This document shows positions 36,260 through 44,636 of a DNA stretch of 64,000 nucleotides, piece after piece. The DNA lies in assembly GCF_007990545.2 (NCBI RefSeq), contig NZ_AP019829.2, positions 2,108,001 to 2,172,000 of the forward strand. The letters are read 5' to 3'. Positions within the stretch are counted from its first letter, which is position 1. Each line of letters opens with the position of its first letter. The position numbers were made by a program, and so were the translations under genes. The notes under the pieces are model-generated. The model was not told the origin of the DNA and did no database searches. It saw only the letters and a program-made list of their open reading frames with translations. This DNA is from Leptotrichia wadei (GTDB lineage: Bacteria; Fusobacteriota; Fusobacteriia; Fusobacteriales; Leptotrichiaceae).

Positions 36260-37288
36260 ATGAAAATACTTGCATTTGAATCATCTTGTGATGAAACTTC
36301 TGTTGCAGTTGTTGAGGATGGGAAAAAGATTTTAAGCAATATTATTTCCACACAAATTGATATTCACAAAGAATTTGGCGGTGTAGTGCCTGAAATTGCT
36401 TCACGGCACCATATAGAAAATATTTTACCAGTATTTACCGAAGCTCTGGAAAAAGCAAATTGTGAATTAAGCGACATTGATTATATCGCAGTAACAAATA
36501 CTCCTGGACTTATCGGCTCTTTACTTGTAGGCCTAATGTTTGCAAAATCCCTAAGCTATGCCAATAACATTCCATTAATTCCAGTAAATCATATTAACGG
36601 ACATATTTTCTCAAGTTTCATTGACAATGATGTAAAATTGCCTGCAATATCACTAGTTGTATCAGGTGGGCATACAAATTTGTATTATATTTATGAAGAA
36701 AATGGAAAAATAATTACTGATTTACTTGGTGAAACATTAGATGATGCGGTCGGAGAAACTTATGACAAAATTGCCAGAATATTGGGACTGGAATATCCTG
36801 GAGGTCCACATATTGACAGACTATCAGTAAATGGTGAAGATATTTTAAAAATAAAAAAACCAAAAGTTGATGGCTACAATTTTAGTTTTAGTGGGATAAA
36901 AACTTTTATAACTAATTATGTAAATAGCCAAAATATGAAAGGTAATCCATTTTCAAAAGAAGATATTGCAAAATCTCTTCAGGAAATTATTGTAAATGTG
37001 CTATATGATAAAATTTTGATGGCTGTGAAAGAAAAAGATGTGAAAACGATACTTGTTGCAGGCGGCGTTTCTGCAAATAGACGGCTTCGTGAAAAATTTT
37101 CAGAATTTACAAATTTAAAGACTGATGAAAATGAGCAAATTCAAGTTCATTTTCCTAAACTGGAATATTGTACAGACAATGCAGCTATGATAGGAGTTGC
37201 GGCTTATTATGATTTAAAAAATAATTCTCAAATTAATTTGGAAAAACAGTATGATGTGGATGCGATTTCTACAAAATTAGAAAAATAA
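36260..37288 (+). CDS. tsaD: tRNA N6-threonylcarbamoyladenosine synthase TsaD
   Basis: 342 residues. Transfers threonylcarbamoyl to A37 of ANN-decoding tRNAs with TsaB/TsaE. ASKHA fold; FESSCDETSVAVV start, metal ligands His111 and His115 (NHINGH), VVSGGHTNLYY, GEAxDDAVGE-type segment (GETLDDAVGETYDKIARILGL) and late Asp in TDNAAMIG. RBS AGAAAGAGAG. The 274-bp spacer before it is A/T-rich without recognisable gene. Confidence 0.98.
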   Translation: MKILAFESSCDETSVAVVEDGKKILSNIISTQIDIHKEFGGVVPEIASRHHIENILPVFTEALEKANCELSDIDYIAVTNTPGLIGSLLVGLMFAKSLSYANNIPLIPVNHINGHIFSSFIDNDVKLPAISLVVSGGHTNLYYIYEENGKIITDLLGETLDDAVGETYDKIARILGLEYPGGPHIDRLSVNGEDILKIKKPKVDGYNFSFSGIKTFITNYVNSQNMKGNPFSKEDIAKSLQEIIVNVLYDKILMAVKEKDVKTILVAGGVSANRRLREKFSEFTNLKTDENEQIQVHFPKLEYCTDNAAMIGVAAYYDLKNNSQINLEKQYDVDAISTKLEK

Positions 37289-37344
37289 TAATAAAATAAC
37301 CAACAAAAAAATATTACTTTGGTTATGCTGCAATAAATCAAATA

Positions 37345-37385
37345 AAAAAATAACCGCTGTTATTTATAAGAACGGTTATTTTTTA
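37345..37385 (+). terminator. Terminator of tsaD
   Basis: AATAACCG (37349-37356) / CGGTTATT (37373-37380) followed by T6. Confidence 0.9.
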
Positions 37386-37449
37386 ATTACATTAATTTTT
37401 ACAAATATCTCTTCTATATCCAACAGTTAATGTTGAAATTATCAACTTA

Positions 37450-37546
37450 TTATCTCCGATATTATTTTAAAATAGAACTGCTAAAAATTATATAAATCTA
37501 GGGTTTGAGTAAAATAGCCATAATTTTTGAGTTCAGTTTTACTATA
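37450..37546 (+). repeat. R1 element, copy B
   Basis: AGAACTGCTAAAAATTATATAAATCTAGGG, TTTGAGTAAAATAGCCATAATTTTTGAGTTCAGTTTTACTATA; lacks the TTTAAATCA bases near the right end that copies A, C and D have. Confidence 0.75.
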
Positions 37547-37565
37547 CAAATAACCAAAATTATAA

Positions 37566-38390
37566 TTAAATATTCTTTGCTCTTTCCAAAAACAATTCCT
37601 GCAATTTCACAGCTTCTCCATCTTCTGTATTTGCTCCAACAAATTCAAAATCCGTTGGCAGCAGTTTTCTTAATCTGTCTATGGAATTTCCCATCGCATA
37701 ACCTTTCCCAACCATTGTAAGCATTTCAAAATCGTTTTCACCATCACCAAAAGCTACCGCATCCTTCAGTTCCAAGCCTTCTCTTTCTAACAGGAATTTT
37801 GCCGCTGCACCCTTATTGGCTCCTTTTGCCATAATTTCCATACAATAATCGGTAACAAAAATAACATTTACATCATTTCTTATTTTCAAGATGGCTTTTT
37901 CCAAGTTTATAAGCTGCTCATGTTCTCCAATGTAGAATATTTTTAAAATATCCAAGTTTTTCAATTCATTCTTTGGGACTTCCTTAAAGTCAACTTTTAC
38001 ATCCCTCGAAATTCTGTCATACACTTTTTGAGCCGTTCCCTTTGTAATAATCCAGTCGTTTCCTGAAAAAATATTTAAATGTGAACCTTCAGCTATGCTT
38101 TCATAATCCAGCCCCAAGATTGCCTCTGCCGCTTCTTTTGGCAAGCCTTTTTCATAAATCATATTTCCATCTGCATCAAAGATTCTTGCACCATTTGCAG
38201 CTATAATAGGAATTTTTACCTCAAGCTGCTCAGTTATATACCCAATCTGGTCATAACTTCTACCTGAAGCAATATAAAAGTTTATTCCTTTTTTTATTAT
38301 TTCCTTTGTTATATCTTTAGTAAATTTTGTAACATGATGCCCTCTGCTTAGTAAAGTTCCATCCAAATCACTGATAACTGCTTTATACAT
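37566..38390 (-). CDS. Cof-type HAD-IIB phosphatase 1
   Basis: 274 residues. Motif I DLDGTLL (8-14), motif II ASGRSYDQIG region, motif III Lys (GAAAKFLLE), motif IV GDGENDFEML. C2B-capped HAD proteins dephosphorylate sugar phosphates, flavin or pyridoxal phosphates; the substrate cannot be derived. 52 bp from the second HAD gene, same strand, so perhaps one operon, but with only about a third identity to it. Confidence 0.88.
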   Translation of the reverse strand: MYKAVISDLDGTLLSRGHHVTKFTKDITKEIIKKGINFYIASGRSYDQIGYITEQLEVKIPIIAANGARIFDADGNMIYEKGLPKEAAEAILGLDYESIAEGSHLNIFSGNDWIITKGTAQKVYDRISRDVKVDFKEVPKNELKNLDILKIFYIGEHEQLINLEKAILKIRNDVNVIFVTDYCMEIMAKGANKGAAAKFLLEREGLELKDAVAFGDGENDFEMLTMVGKGYAMGNSIDRLRKLLPTDFEFVGANTEDGEAVKLQELFLERAKNI

Positions 38391-38441
38391 AAACTCCCCT
38401 TTCCTATTTCTTTAATTTAGTTATTCTCAAATTTTAATTTT

Positions 38442-39254
38442 CTATAAATTAAATAATTCCCTTAATTTTTTTGCCATCCCATCTTCAGCATTACTTTCAA
38501 TAACTTCAGTATCTGAAAGTTTTTCAAGCAGCAAATAAATTGAATTTCCCATCGCAAATCCAAGCCCAGTTTCTGTTATCAATTCATAGTCATTCAATCC
38601 GTCACCAAATGAAATTGCATCTTTTAATGTAAGTCCGTCTCTTTCTAGTAGTACTTCAGCCGCTTTTGCCTTATTGCAGTTTGCTGAAAAAACTTCCAAA
38701 CTTCCTTCGTTCGCAAATAAAAGACTTACATTTCCATCTCCAACCACTTTTCTTATTTCATTTTCAAGTCCCAGCAATTCATCGTGATCTTCCCCAAGAA
38801 AAAATATTTTTGTAAAATTATGCTTTTTAAATTCTTCAGGAGTAATTTGCTCTGGATATCTAGTTCTATCAGGCTTTTTATTGTAAAAATATTCTCGTAA
38901 ATCTTCAGTAACAAACCAATTTGGTCCAGAATATCCAGTTATAATTATATCTTTCCCAAACGACTTGTAATCAATATTCAAGACTTTATCCAAATATTCT
39001 CGCTTCAAATTATTTGAAAAAATTTCATTCCCATTTTCATCAAAAGCGACAGATCCGTGTGAAGTAATAAGCGGAACTTTCACGCCAAGTTCATCCATCG
39101 CTTCTTTTGCTCCTAAATAATTTCTTCCAGTCGCAATATAAAATTTTATTCCTTTTTTCAATAATAATTCTACTGTTTCCCTAGTAAATTCACTCACTTT
39201 ATGTTCTGCATTCAAAAGTGTACCGTCCAAATCACTTACAACAGCTTTAAACAT
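38442..39254 (-). CDS. Cof-type HAD-IIB phosphatase 2
   Basis: 270 residues: DLDGTLLNAEHKVS, ATGRNYLGAKEAMDELG, SANCNKAKAAEVLLERDG, FGDGLNDYELI. Very close to the protein from 40018 (same cap segments, for example TEDLREYFYNKKPDRTRYPEQI versus its counterpart), so a recent duplication. AGGAGAGAA ribosome site. Substrate unknown. Confidence 0.88.
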   Translation of the reverse strand: MFKAVVSDLDGTLLNAEHKVSEFTRETVELLLKKGIKFYIATGRNYLGAKEAMDELGVKVPLITSHGSVAFDENGNEIFSNNLKREYLDKVLNIDYKSFGKDIIITGYSGPNWFVTEDLREYFYNKKPDRTRYPEQITPEEFKKHNFTKIFFLGEDHDELLGLENEIRKVVGDGNVSLLFANEGSLEVFSANCNKAKAAEVLLERDGLTLKDAISFGDGLNDYELITETGLGFAMGNSIYLLLEKLSDTEVIESNAEDGMAKKLRELFNL

Positions 39255-39414
39255 TTATTCTCTCCTTCTTTTATTATGTAAAAATCTATAAGAAATTATA
39301 CTTTATTTAGTTTTTTTATCCATCGTAAAGAAAATTTATAGCAAATCTGCTATTATAAACGAAGAATAGTATAAAACCTCATTAATACAGCTATTTTTTC
39401 AATTCTTTATATTT

Positions 39415-39777
39415 TTATAAAAATAATTTTGAAAACTCATTCATAAATTCCTCTTCATTAAAAGGTTTTGACAAAAATGCCTTTGCTCCAGCTTCTTTCC
39501 CCATTTTCATATAATTAGGAAACATAACCATTGTACTGCAAATCATGATTCTAGCTTCCTTATCCAAATCCGTAATAACTTGTGCAGCTTTTAATCCGTG
39601 CATTCTTGGCATATTTATATCCATTGTTACAACAGATGGGTTTACCTTTTTATACATTTCCACAGCTTCCAGCCCATCGCTTGCTTCATACACTTTATAT
39701 CCCTGTTCTTCAAGAATATCCTTTATGTCCTCTCTAATATATGATGTATCATCTACAACCAATGCAATTTTATTCAT
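39415..39777 (-). CDS. Orphan CheY-like receiver protein
   Basis: 120 residues, a single receiver domain: acidic pair Asp9-Asp10, phosphoacceptor Asp53 (TMDINMPRMHG), Ser/Thr in ICSTMV, Lys in LSKPF. No output domain and no histidine kinase or chemotaxis gene nearby. AGAAGGGAA before the ATG. Its partner cannot be guessed from context; it lies between two related HAD phosphatase genes. Confidence 0.9.
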   Translation of the reverse strand: MNKIALVVDDTSYIREDIKDILEEQGYKVYEASDGLEAVEMYKKVNPSVVTMDINMPRMHGLKAAQVITDLDKEARIMICSTMVMFPNYMKMGKEAGAKAFLSKPFNEEEFMNEFSKLFL

Positions 39778-39896
39778 TTTTTCCCTTCTCTCTTTATTTA
39801 TTTACTATTTTAAAACTAAATTTATTTAATAATAAAATATTTTAATTCTCTGTAAATTTATTATTTAGATCTGTTCGATAACTTAATTTTTTTATT

Positions 39897-39921
39897 TAAC
39901 AAAGGGTCAAGCTCTCTTGCT
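39897..39921. repeat. ACAAGGGTCAAG-type repeat arm
   Basis: AACAAAGGGTCAAGCTCTCTTGCTTC resembles TAAAAGGTCAAGGTCTCTTGCTAGC at 49286 and the reverse complement of 3046-3066. The rest of the spacer 39778-40017 is A/T-rich and shows no gene. Confidence 0.45.
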
Positions 39922-40017
39922 TCAGAACATTTATTTTATTAAATTCTGAACAAATATAATTTCCGAACAAGTCTATTATTTAAATAAAAAATAGAATATT
40001 TAAATTTTATATTTTTA

Positions 40018-40824
40018 CTAAATCTTAAATATTTCCCTTACTTTCCTTGCCATCCCATCTTCAGCATTGCTTCCAATAACTTCTGTATCTGTTAATTTTT
40101 CAAGCAGTCTATAAATTGAATTTTTCATTGCAAATCCAAGTCCAGTTTGAGTTATTAAATCATAATCATTAAATCCATCTCCAAATGAAACTGCATCTTT
40201 TAACAACAGTCCATCCCTTTGAAGCAAAAATCCAGCTGCCACAGCCTTATCGCAGTCACTTGAAAAGATCTCCAAACTTTTTTCGTTTACAAATACGATA
40301 TTAACTTCATTATTCGTTACTTTTCTTACTTCCTTTTCTATTTCCAGCAGTTTTTTATGCTCGCCTAGAAAAAATATTTTTGTAAAAGCAAGTTTTTTAA
40401 AGTTATCCCACTCAATTTGCTCTGGATACTGCTTCCTATTTGGCTTTTGAGCATAAAAATAATCTCTGGCATCTTCCGTAACGTACCAATGATTACCTGA
40501 GAATCCATTTAAAATTATTCCTTTATCAAACGATTTATAGTCAATCGAAAAAATTTTGTCCACATATTTTTGTTCAATATTATTCACGTAAATTTCTCTT
40601 CCATTTTCATCTACAATCCTAGCGCCATTTGACGTAATCAAAGGAATTTTCAGTCCAATTTCATCCATAATTTCCTTTGCTCCGACATATCCACGTCCAG
40701 TTGCAATATAAAACTTTATCCCTTTTTCCAGCAGCAATTCAATTGTTTCCTTTGTGAATGGACTAACTTTATGCTCTTCATTTAAAAGCGTCCCGTCCAG
40801 ATCACTTACAACAGCCTTATACAT
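40018..40824 (-). CDS. Cof-type HAD-IIB phosphatase 3
   Basis: 268 residues with DLDGTLLNEEHKVS, ATGRGYVGAKEIMDEIG, SSDCDKAVAAGFLLQRDG, FGDGFNDYDLI. Sister of the gene at 38442; same length and cap. AGGAGG ribosome site. Together three HAD-IIB genes lie within 3.3 kb. Confidence 0.88.
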   Translation of the reverse strand: MYKAVVSDLDGTLLNEEHKVSPFTKETIELLLEKGIKFYIATGRGYVGAKEIMDEIGLKIPLITSNGARIVDENGREIYVNNIEQKYVDKIFSIDYKSFDKGIILNGFSGNHWYVTEDARDYFYAQKPNRKQYPEQIEWDNFKKLAFTKIFFLGEHKKLLEIEKEVRKVTNNEVNIVFVNEKSLEIFSSDCDKAVAAGFLLQRDGLLLKDAVSFGDGFNDYDLITQTGLGFAMKNSIYRLLEKLTDTEVIGSNAEDGMARKVREIFKI

Positions 40825-40955
40825 AAAATTTCCTCCTACAATGATTTTAGCACATTACCCCCAAAATTTGAATTAAAAATTTTTTAAACTTGCAAAAACT
40901 TGCCTAATAATGATACAATATCAAAAAGAGAAATAAAATTTATGAGGTGAAAGCA

Positions 40956-41432
40956 ATGGGAACATTTGAAGATTATTTAAAATTTGAAGTGACTGAAGCA
41001 CAAGAAGACAAAAAGCAGCTAAGAATTATAGAAAAAATTTCTTTATCAGAAGAAACTGAAAAGGCTATAAAAGGTATAGATAAGGATATTACAATTATCG
41101 CCGTGGCACAAGTTTACTGTCCAGATTGCCGTGCAACTGTCCCTTTCCTAAAAAAATTCAGCGACTTGAATAATAAAATAAAAATCGACTACCGTTCAAG
41201 AGAAACTGCCAAAGAATTTTTTCCAAATACAGATGAAAAAATAAAAATACCTACTTTAATTTCGTATGTTGACGGAAAATACAATATTTTTTGGAATGAA
41301 TTTCCAGCTGTAGTAAAAAATGAAATGGATAAAAATCCAGAAAATTTTGAAGACATTAAGTACAATTTCAGAATTGGAAAATTTAATGCACAAATTGAAA
41401 AGGAACTGGTTGACTACTTGACTTCTTTATAA
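40956..41432 (+). CDS. Thioredoxin-like protein with CPDC motif
   Basis: 158 residues from the ATG at 40956, with GAGGTGA upstream (the GTG of that site at 40947 is rejected as start). Thioredoxin fold: strand ITIIAVAQV then YCPDC with Cys55 and Cys58, cis-Pro loop KIPTLISY and the helix EIEKELVDYLTSL-like end. No signal peptide, so cytoplasmic. Possibly a thiol reductase of the YbbN/thioredoxin_9 kind. Partner unknown. Confidence 0.75.
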   Translation: MGTFEDYLKFEVTEAQEDKKQLRIIEKISLSEETEKAIKGIDKDITIIAVAQVYCPDCRATVPFLKKFSDLNNKIKIDYRSRETAKEFFPNTDEKIKIPTLISYVDGKYNIFWNEFPAVVKNEMDKNPENFEDIKYNFRIGKFNAQIEKELVDYLTSL

Positions 41433-41445
41433 AATAAAAAAATAA

Positions 41446-41493
41446 AAAGCAGGGAATAAGAATTTTTTACATTTTTTTCCTTGCTTTATTTTA
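41446..41493 (+). terminator. Terminator of the thioredoxin-like gene
   Basis: AAAGCAGGGAA / TTCCTTGCTTT (one G-T pair), followed by ATTTTAT. Confidence 0.75.
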
Positions 41494-41560
41494 TAGACTT
41501 CCCCTTTTTCAAAGTCAAGCCGATAAAAGCTAAATAAATAAAAATTATTGTAACTTAACT

Positions 41561-42340
41561 TTAACTTCTTATTTTCAAAAAGAATGCAAGAATATTCAAA
41601 ATCCAAAATTGCAAAGGGTAAAAAATATAGAAAAACCATTTGTGAATTGGTGCCTTGCTTCCTTTTTTTCCATTGTACAAAAATATGAATGGTAAAAATA
41701 AAAATGTTAAACCGTCGCTGTTATAGCAAAAACTGTCAAACCATGCTCTTGAATTAGGGTATTTAGCAGGATTTAACGATGGCGTAAATAATGGAATATA
41801 TAACATATTCAAAATTAAAAATGTTATTACCTGCTTTTTTCTATTTCCATAAAATGCCCAAAAACTAATCATTGTAAACAAAGTCTGTATTCCACCTTCA
41901 AGTCCCATGATATAATTTCCAATCACAATAGGAACAAAAGAAAATACCAATCCCAAAATAAAAAGAAAAATTCCTAAAATATTATAAATTACTTTTTTAC
42001 TACTTCTCCCTTTTTGCAAGAAATAAATTATTGTAAATCCAATCGCAAGACTTAAAAAAATATTATCTATTATTTGATATCTTTCTCCTAGTATAATAAA
42101 TGAAATTACATTTCCAAATTGCATCAAAATAGCGGCTATCCACAATCTTGCCATATATTTTTTACGATTTCTTGTATGATAAAAGCCTTCCACTGTAAAA
42201 AATGCAAATAATGGTGCCACAAATCTTGTGATTAAATGAATCCAAGATGGTAAAAATCCTGAAAATACAAAAAATACTGAGTCTAAAAACATAAAAAACA
42301 AAGCAATATATTTCAACTGATTTGTATTTAATTTTTTCAT
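41561..42340 (-). CDS. TraX family membrane protein
   Basis: 259 residues with seven or eight membrane helices. Start MKKLNTNQLKYIALFFMFLDSV, RFVAPLFAFFTVEGFYHTRNRKKYMARLW and the late WIxxPL.. region fit the TraX/acyltransferase-3-related family, named after the F-pilin acetylase but widespread in non-conjugative genomes. AAGGAGGA ribosome site. No conjugation gene nearby, so function open. Confidence 0.85.
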   Translation of the reverse strand: MKKLNTNQLKYIALFFMFLDSVFFVFSGFLPSWIHLITRFVAPLFAFFTVEGFYHTRNRKKYMARLWIAAILMQFGNVISFIILGERYQIIDNIFLSLAIGFTIIYFLQKGRSSKKVIYNILGIFLFILGLVFSFVPIVIGNYIMGLEGGIQTLFTMISFWAFYGNRKKQVITFLILNMLYIPLFTPSLNPAKYPNSRAWFDSFCYNSDGLTFLFLPFIFLYNGKKGSKAPIHKWFFYIFYPLQFWILNILAFFLKIRS

Positions 42341-42549
42341 AAAATCCTCCTTAAATATTATTTTTGTAAAAAATTATAACACTTTTATCAGATAAATTTA
42401 TAATATTTTATATAAAATAATCTTTATTATTAAAAATAAATAAAATATTTTTAAAAATTGAACTAATAAATATAAAATTTTTATATTTGAAAAAATAAGC
42501 ACATTATTTTAATATATTTAGGTGTTGCACTTTGATTATAAAATCCATA

Positions 42550-43494
42550 TTATAAATTCCAAAGTAAAAATTCCAAATCCTCATCTTTAGTTTCTTCATT
42601 ATTTTCACAATTACAATTTTTCTCATAAAAAACCCTATACATCTTGCTCTTGTACTTAAAAACCTTCATTTTATTCAAATTCTTCTCCAAAAACGAGTTT
42701 TCATAACTTCCAATCATAAAAAAATCACAATTATAACCTTTATTTTGAATAGATTTTACAGCTTTTCTAAACTCTTTTTTATTTTTTTCCATATCTACAT
42801 TTTTATCCTTTAAAACAAAAGTTGCATACAAAAAATTTGAAATTTTATTAATTTCAGGCATTTCTGGATATCCAAAAAATGCTATCACTTTTCTAAATTT
42901 ATACAAAAATTTATAAATTTTTTTATAGTCCATCACAACATATTTTTTATTAGCCTTATTTTTCAAGTGAATTTCAAAATTTCCATAATTTAAAATTTCC
43001 TCATCGTTTACTGCCAAATCACCTTTTCTACTATTTTTCAAACTAAAAAATACAATATTTTTGTAAAACTCATAAATTGGCATACTTTTTCGCCTTTTTG
43101 TCAAAATTTTTTGTGTTATTTTATTTTCTTCAAGAATAGTCGTAATTACGGTTTTTACTCCACATTTTTTGGCTTCTGTTATTAACATCTTGTAAGCCTT
43201 GCCAAAATTAACTTTATTTCTATATTCTTTTTTTATTCTAAATGAATTTAAATACCCGATATTATTTTTAAAAATAGAACAAGCCCCAACACCCACAAGA
43301 TTGTCATTTTCAGTATCAATTCCTACCACGATAATCGGTGTCTTTTCACTATCTTTTTGCAATGATTCAAATAAATTCGGCACTTTCTCATATTTTACCT
43401 GTACAAGCGATTCCATTTCCTCTTCATCCAGAATATTTCTTATTTCATCGCTGTAATCATTATTTTGAATAATTTTAAATTCTATTTTTTTCAT
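42550..43494 (-). CDS. GNAT family acetyltransferase-like protein
   Basis: 314 residues. A GNAT core in the first half: VGVGACSIFKNNIGYLNSFRIKKEYRNKVNFGKAYKMLITEAKKCGV matches strands 4-5 and the acetyl-CoA P-loop region, although the R/QxxGxG/A loop is replaced by YRNKVNFGKA. The C-terminal half (about 160-314) is lysine-rich with a Cys-rich end (KNCNCENNEE). It overlaps the upstream metallohydrolase gene by 20 bp and is translationally coupled to it. Substrate unknown. Confidence 0.65.
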   Translation of the reverse strand: MKKIEFKIIQNNDYSDEIRNILDEEEMESLVQVKYEKVPNLFESLQKDSEKTPIIVVGIDTENDNLVGVGACSIFKNNIGYLNSFRIKKEYRNKVNFGKAYKMLITEAKKCGVKTVITTILEENKITQKILTKRRKSMPIYEFYKNIVFFSLKNSRKGDLAVNDEEILNYGNFEIHLKNKANKKYVVMDYKKIYKFLYKFRKVIAFFGYPEMPEINKISNFLYATFVLKDKNVDMEKNKKEFRKAVKSIQNKGYNCDFFMIGSYENSFLEKNLNKMKVFKYKSKMYRVFYEKNCNCENNEETKDEDLEFLLWNL

Positions 43495-44215
43495 CTTTCC
43501 CCAATCTCCTAATCAAATCTCGTGCCGTAATCTCTTTCCCTGTCGCAGGAAAAATTTTATCATAGCCATTCAGGATAATCTTTTTCCAACTTTCAATCAA
43601 TTCTTCCTTATTTTCCCCAAATAATGGAATTAACGGAAATTTAAAACATAAGTTCTGAACCATATCCCCACAAAACAAATATTTCTCATTATTTTTTTCA
43701 TCAAAAACTGCAAGAGAAATCGAATCATCTGAATGTCCCTTTGTTTCAATAATTTCCATATTCCCAAAACCATATTTTGAAAGCAAAATCCTTTCCTGTT
43801 GTAAAAAATTAATAAAAATTACTTTTTCCATATCAATTTTCTCCAATTTTGGAAAGATATTTTTAGTAAAATTCTTTTTACTTTTCAATTTTTTAGAAAT
43901 CTTTTCTGTAAATGGATAAAATCCATTTGGAATAACACTTTTTCCTGTTTCTAATATATTTTCAGAATTTTTATGTGCAATAACTCTAACATCTCCAATT
44001 GCATCAATGAGTATTTTCAAATTTCCCACATGATCAGTGTGAGAATGGCTTAGAACTATCACTTTTATCTTTTTTGCCTCTCCAATTTTCTGAATTATTC
44101 TCTTCAAAATTTTTTTCTTTTTTACATGTACCCCCGTATCTATCAATAAATATTCATCATTTTTATTTTTAAATAAATACAAATTATTTAACCCAATTTT
44201 TATTTTTTCTATCAT
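43475..44215 (-). CDS. Metallo-beta-lactamase-fold hydrolase
   Basis: 246 residues from the ATG at 44215, with AAGGAGC 10 nt upstream; longer in-frame versions extend into the terminator region and are rejected. Metal motif HSHTDH (57-62), later ligands in ETKGHSDDSISL (His) and FCGDMVQN (Asp). Glyoxalase II-like general fold. Coupled with the GNAT gene, which suggests a two-step modification or detoxification pair, by context only. Confidence 0.85.
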   Translation of the reverse strand: MIEKIKIGLNNLYLFKNKNDEYLLIDTGVHVKKKKILKRIIQKIGEAKKIKVIVLSHSHTDHVGNLKILIDAIGDVRVIAHKNSENILETGKSVIPNGFYPFTEKISKKLKSKKNFTKNIFPKLEKIDMEKVIFINFLQQERILLSKYGFGNMEIIETKGHSDDSISLAVFDEKNNEKYLFCGDMVQNLCFKFPLIPLFGENKEELIESWKKIILNGYDKIFPATGKEITARDLIRRLGKDEKNRI

Positions 44216-44242
44216 TTTTAGAAAGCTCCTTGATATTTTAAT

Positions 44243-44280
44243 GAAAAACTTGCCAGTCCAGTAAATAGAACTGACAGGCA
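44243..44280 (-). terminator. Terminator of the small hydrophobic peptide gene
   Basis: Minus strand TGCC..AGTTC pairs with GGACTGGCA (9 bp with a 4-nt bulge), loop TATTTACT, followed by AGTTTTTC. Confidence 0.7.
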
Positions 44281-44311
44281 TAAGGTGGGAAGAACAATGG
44301 GATTTACTTAA

Positions 44312-44383
44312 TTATTTTTGACTACTAAAGAATAAAAAAGCAGCAATTGTAACTGCTAAAACAGTCAAATCCCAGTTCATCAT
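44312..44383 (-). CDS. 23-residue hydrophobic peptide, type I toxin-like
   Basis: ATG at 44383 with GGGAGGTGG 5-6 nt upstream, TAA at 44312. The peptide MMNWDLTVLAVTIAAFLFFSSQK has one membrane-spanning stretch (about residues 6-19) with a short polar tail. Its transcription unit is complete: promoter (44443-44470), a 5' stem-loop, strong ribosome site, ORF, terminator. This is the layout of type I toxins of the Ldr/Fst/TxpA kind, membrane peptides controlled by an antisense RNA. I could not find a convincing antisense promoter, and no family homologue is recognised, so toxin function is inference. Confidence 0.6.
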   Translation of the reverse strand: MMNWDLTVLAVTIAAFLFFSSQK

Positions 44384-44415
44384 TGAGACCACCTCCCAAC
44401 ATATCGAACATAACA

Positions 44416-44436
44416 TCAAGGTTTGTGAAGCCTTGA
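44416..44436 (-). promoter_or_regulatory. 5' stem-loop of the small-peptide mRNA
   Basis: TCAAGG and CCTTGA (6 bp) with a 9-nt loop, at the predicted 5' end of the transcript and about 33 nt before the ribosome site. Confidence 0.55.
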
Positions 44437-44442
44437 CAAATG

Positions 44443-44470
44443 ATTATAACATAAAAAAAATCCCATTCAA
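44443..44470 (-). promoter_or_regulatory. Promoter of the small-peptide gene
   Basis: TTGAAT (44465-44470), 16-nt spacer, TATAAT (44443-44448). A second extended -10, TGtTATAAT, lies upstream at 44536-44544 on the same strand. Confidence 0.65.
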
Positions 44471-44594
44471 TAATGAACAAGACTTTTTTCTCACAATTTG
44501 TTATATTCAACTTGTTGGTTTTTTTACTCAAAAATATTATAACACTTCTAAAGATAAATTTCAATACTAAAAAATTAATTTTTTTTATTTTCTG

Positions 44595-44603
44595 TGGTAT
44601 AAT
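44595..44603 (+). promoter_or_regulatory. Extended -10 before the lpxL-like gene
   Basis: TGgTATAAT, 34 nt before the ATG at 44637. Confidence 0.55.
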
Positions 44604-44636
44604 TTATTAAATAGATTATATTTAAAGGAGCATTTT

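Noticed and set aside
41561-42340. TraX as sign of a conjugative element
   Set aside because: No other conjugation, relaxase or integrase gene is near; the family is common in chromosomes.
44325-44564. 79-codon minus-strand ORF overlapping the small-peptide locus
   Set aside because: It runs through the promoter and leader of the 23-codon gene and has no ribosome site; the 23-codon frame has all the signals.
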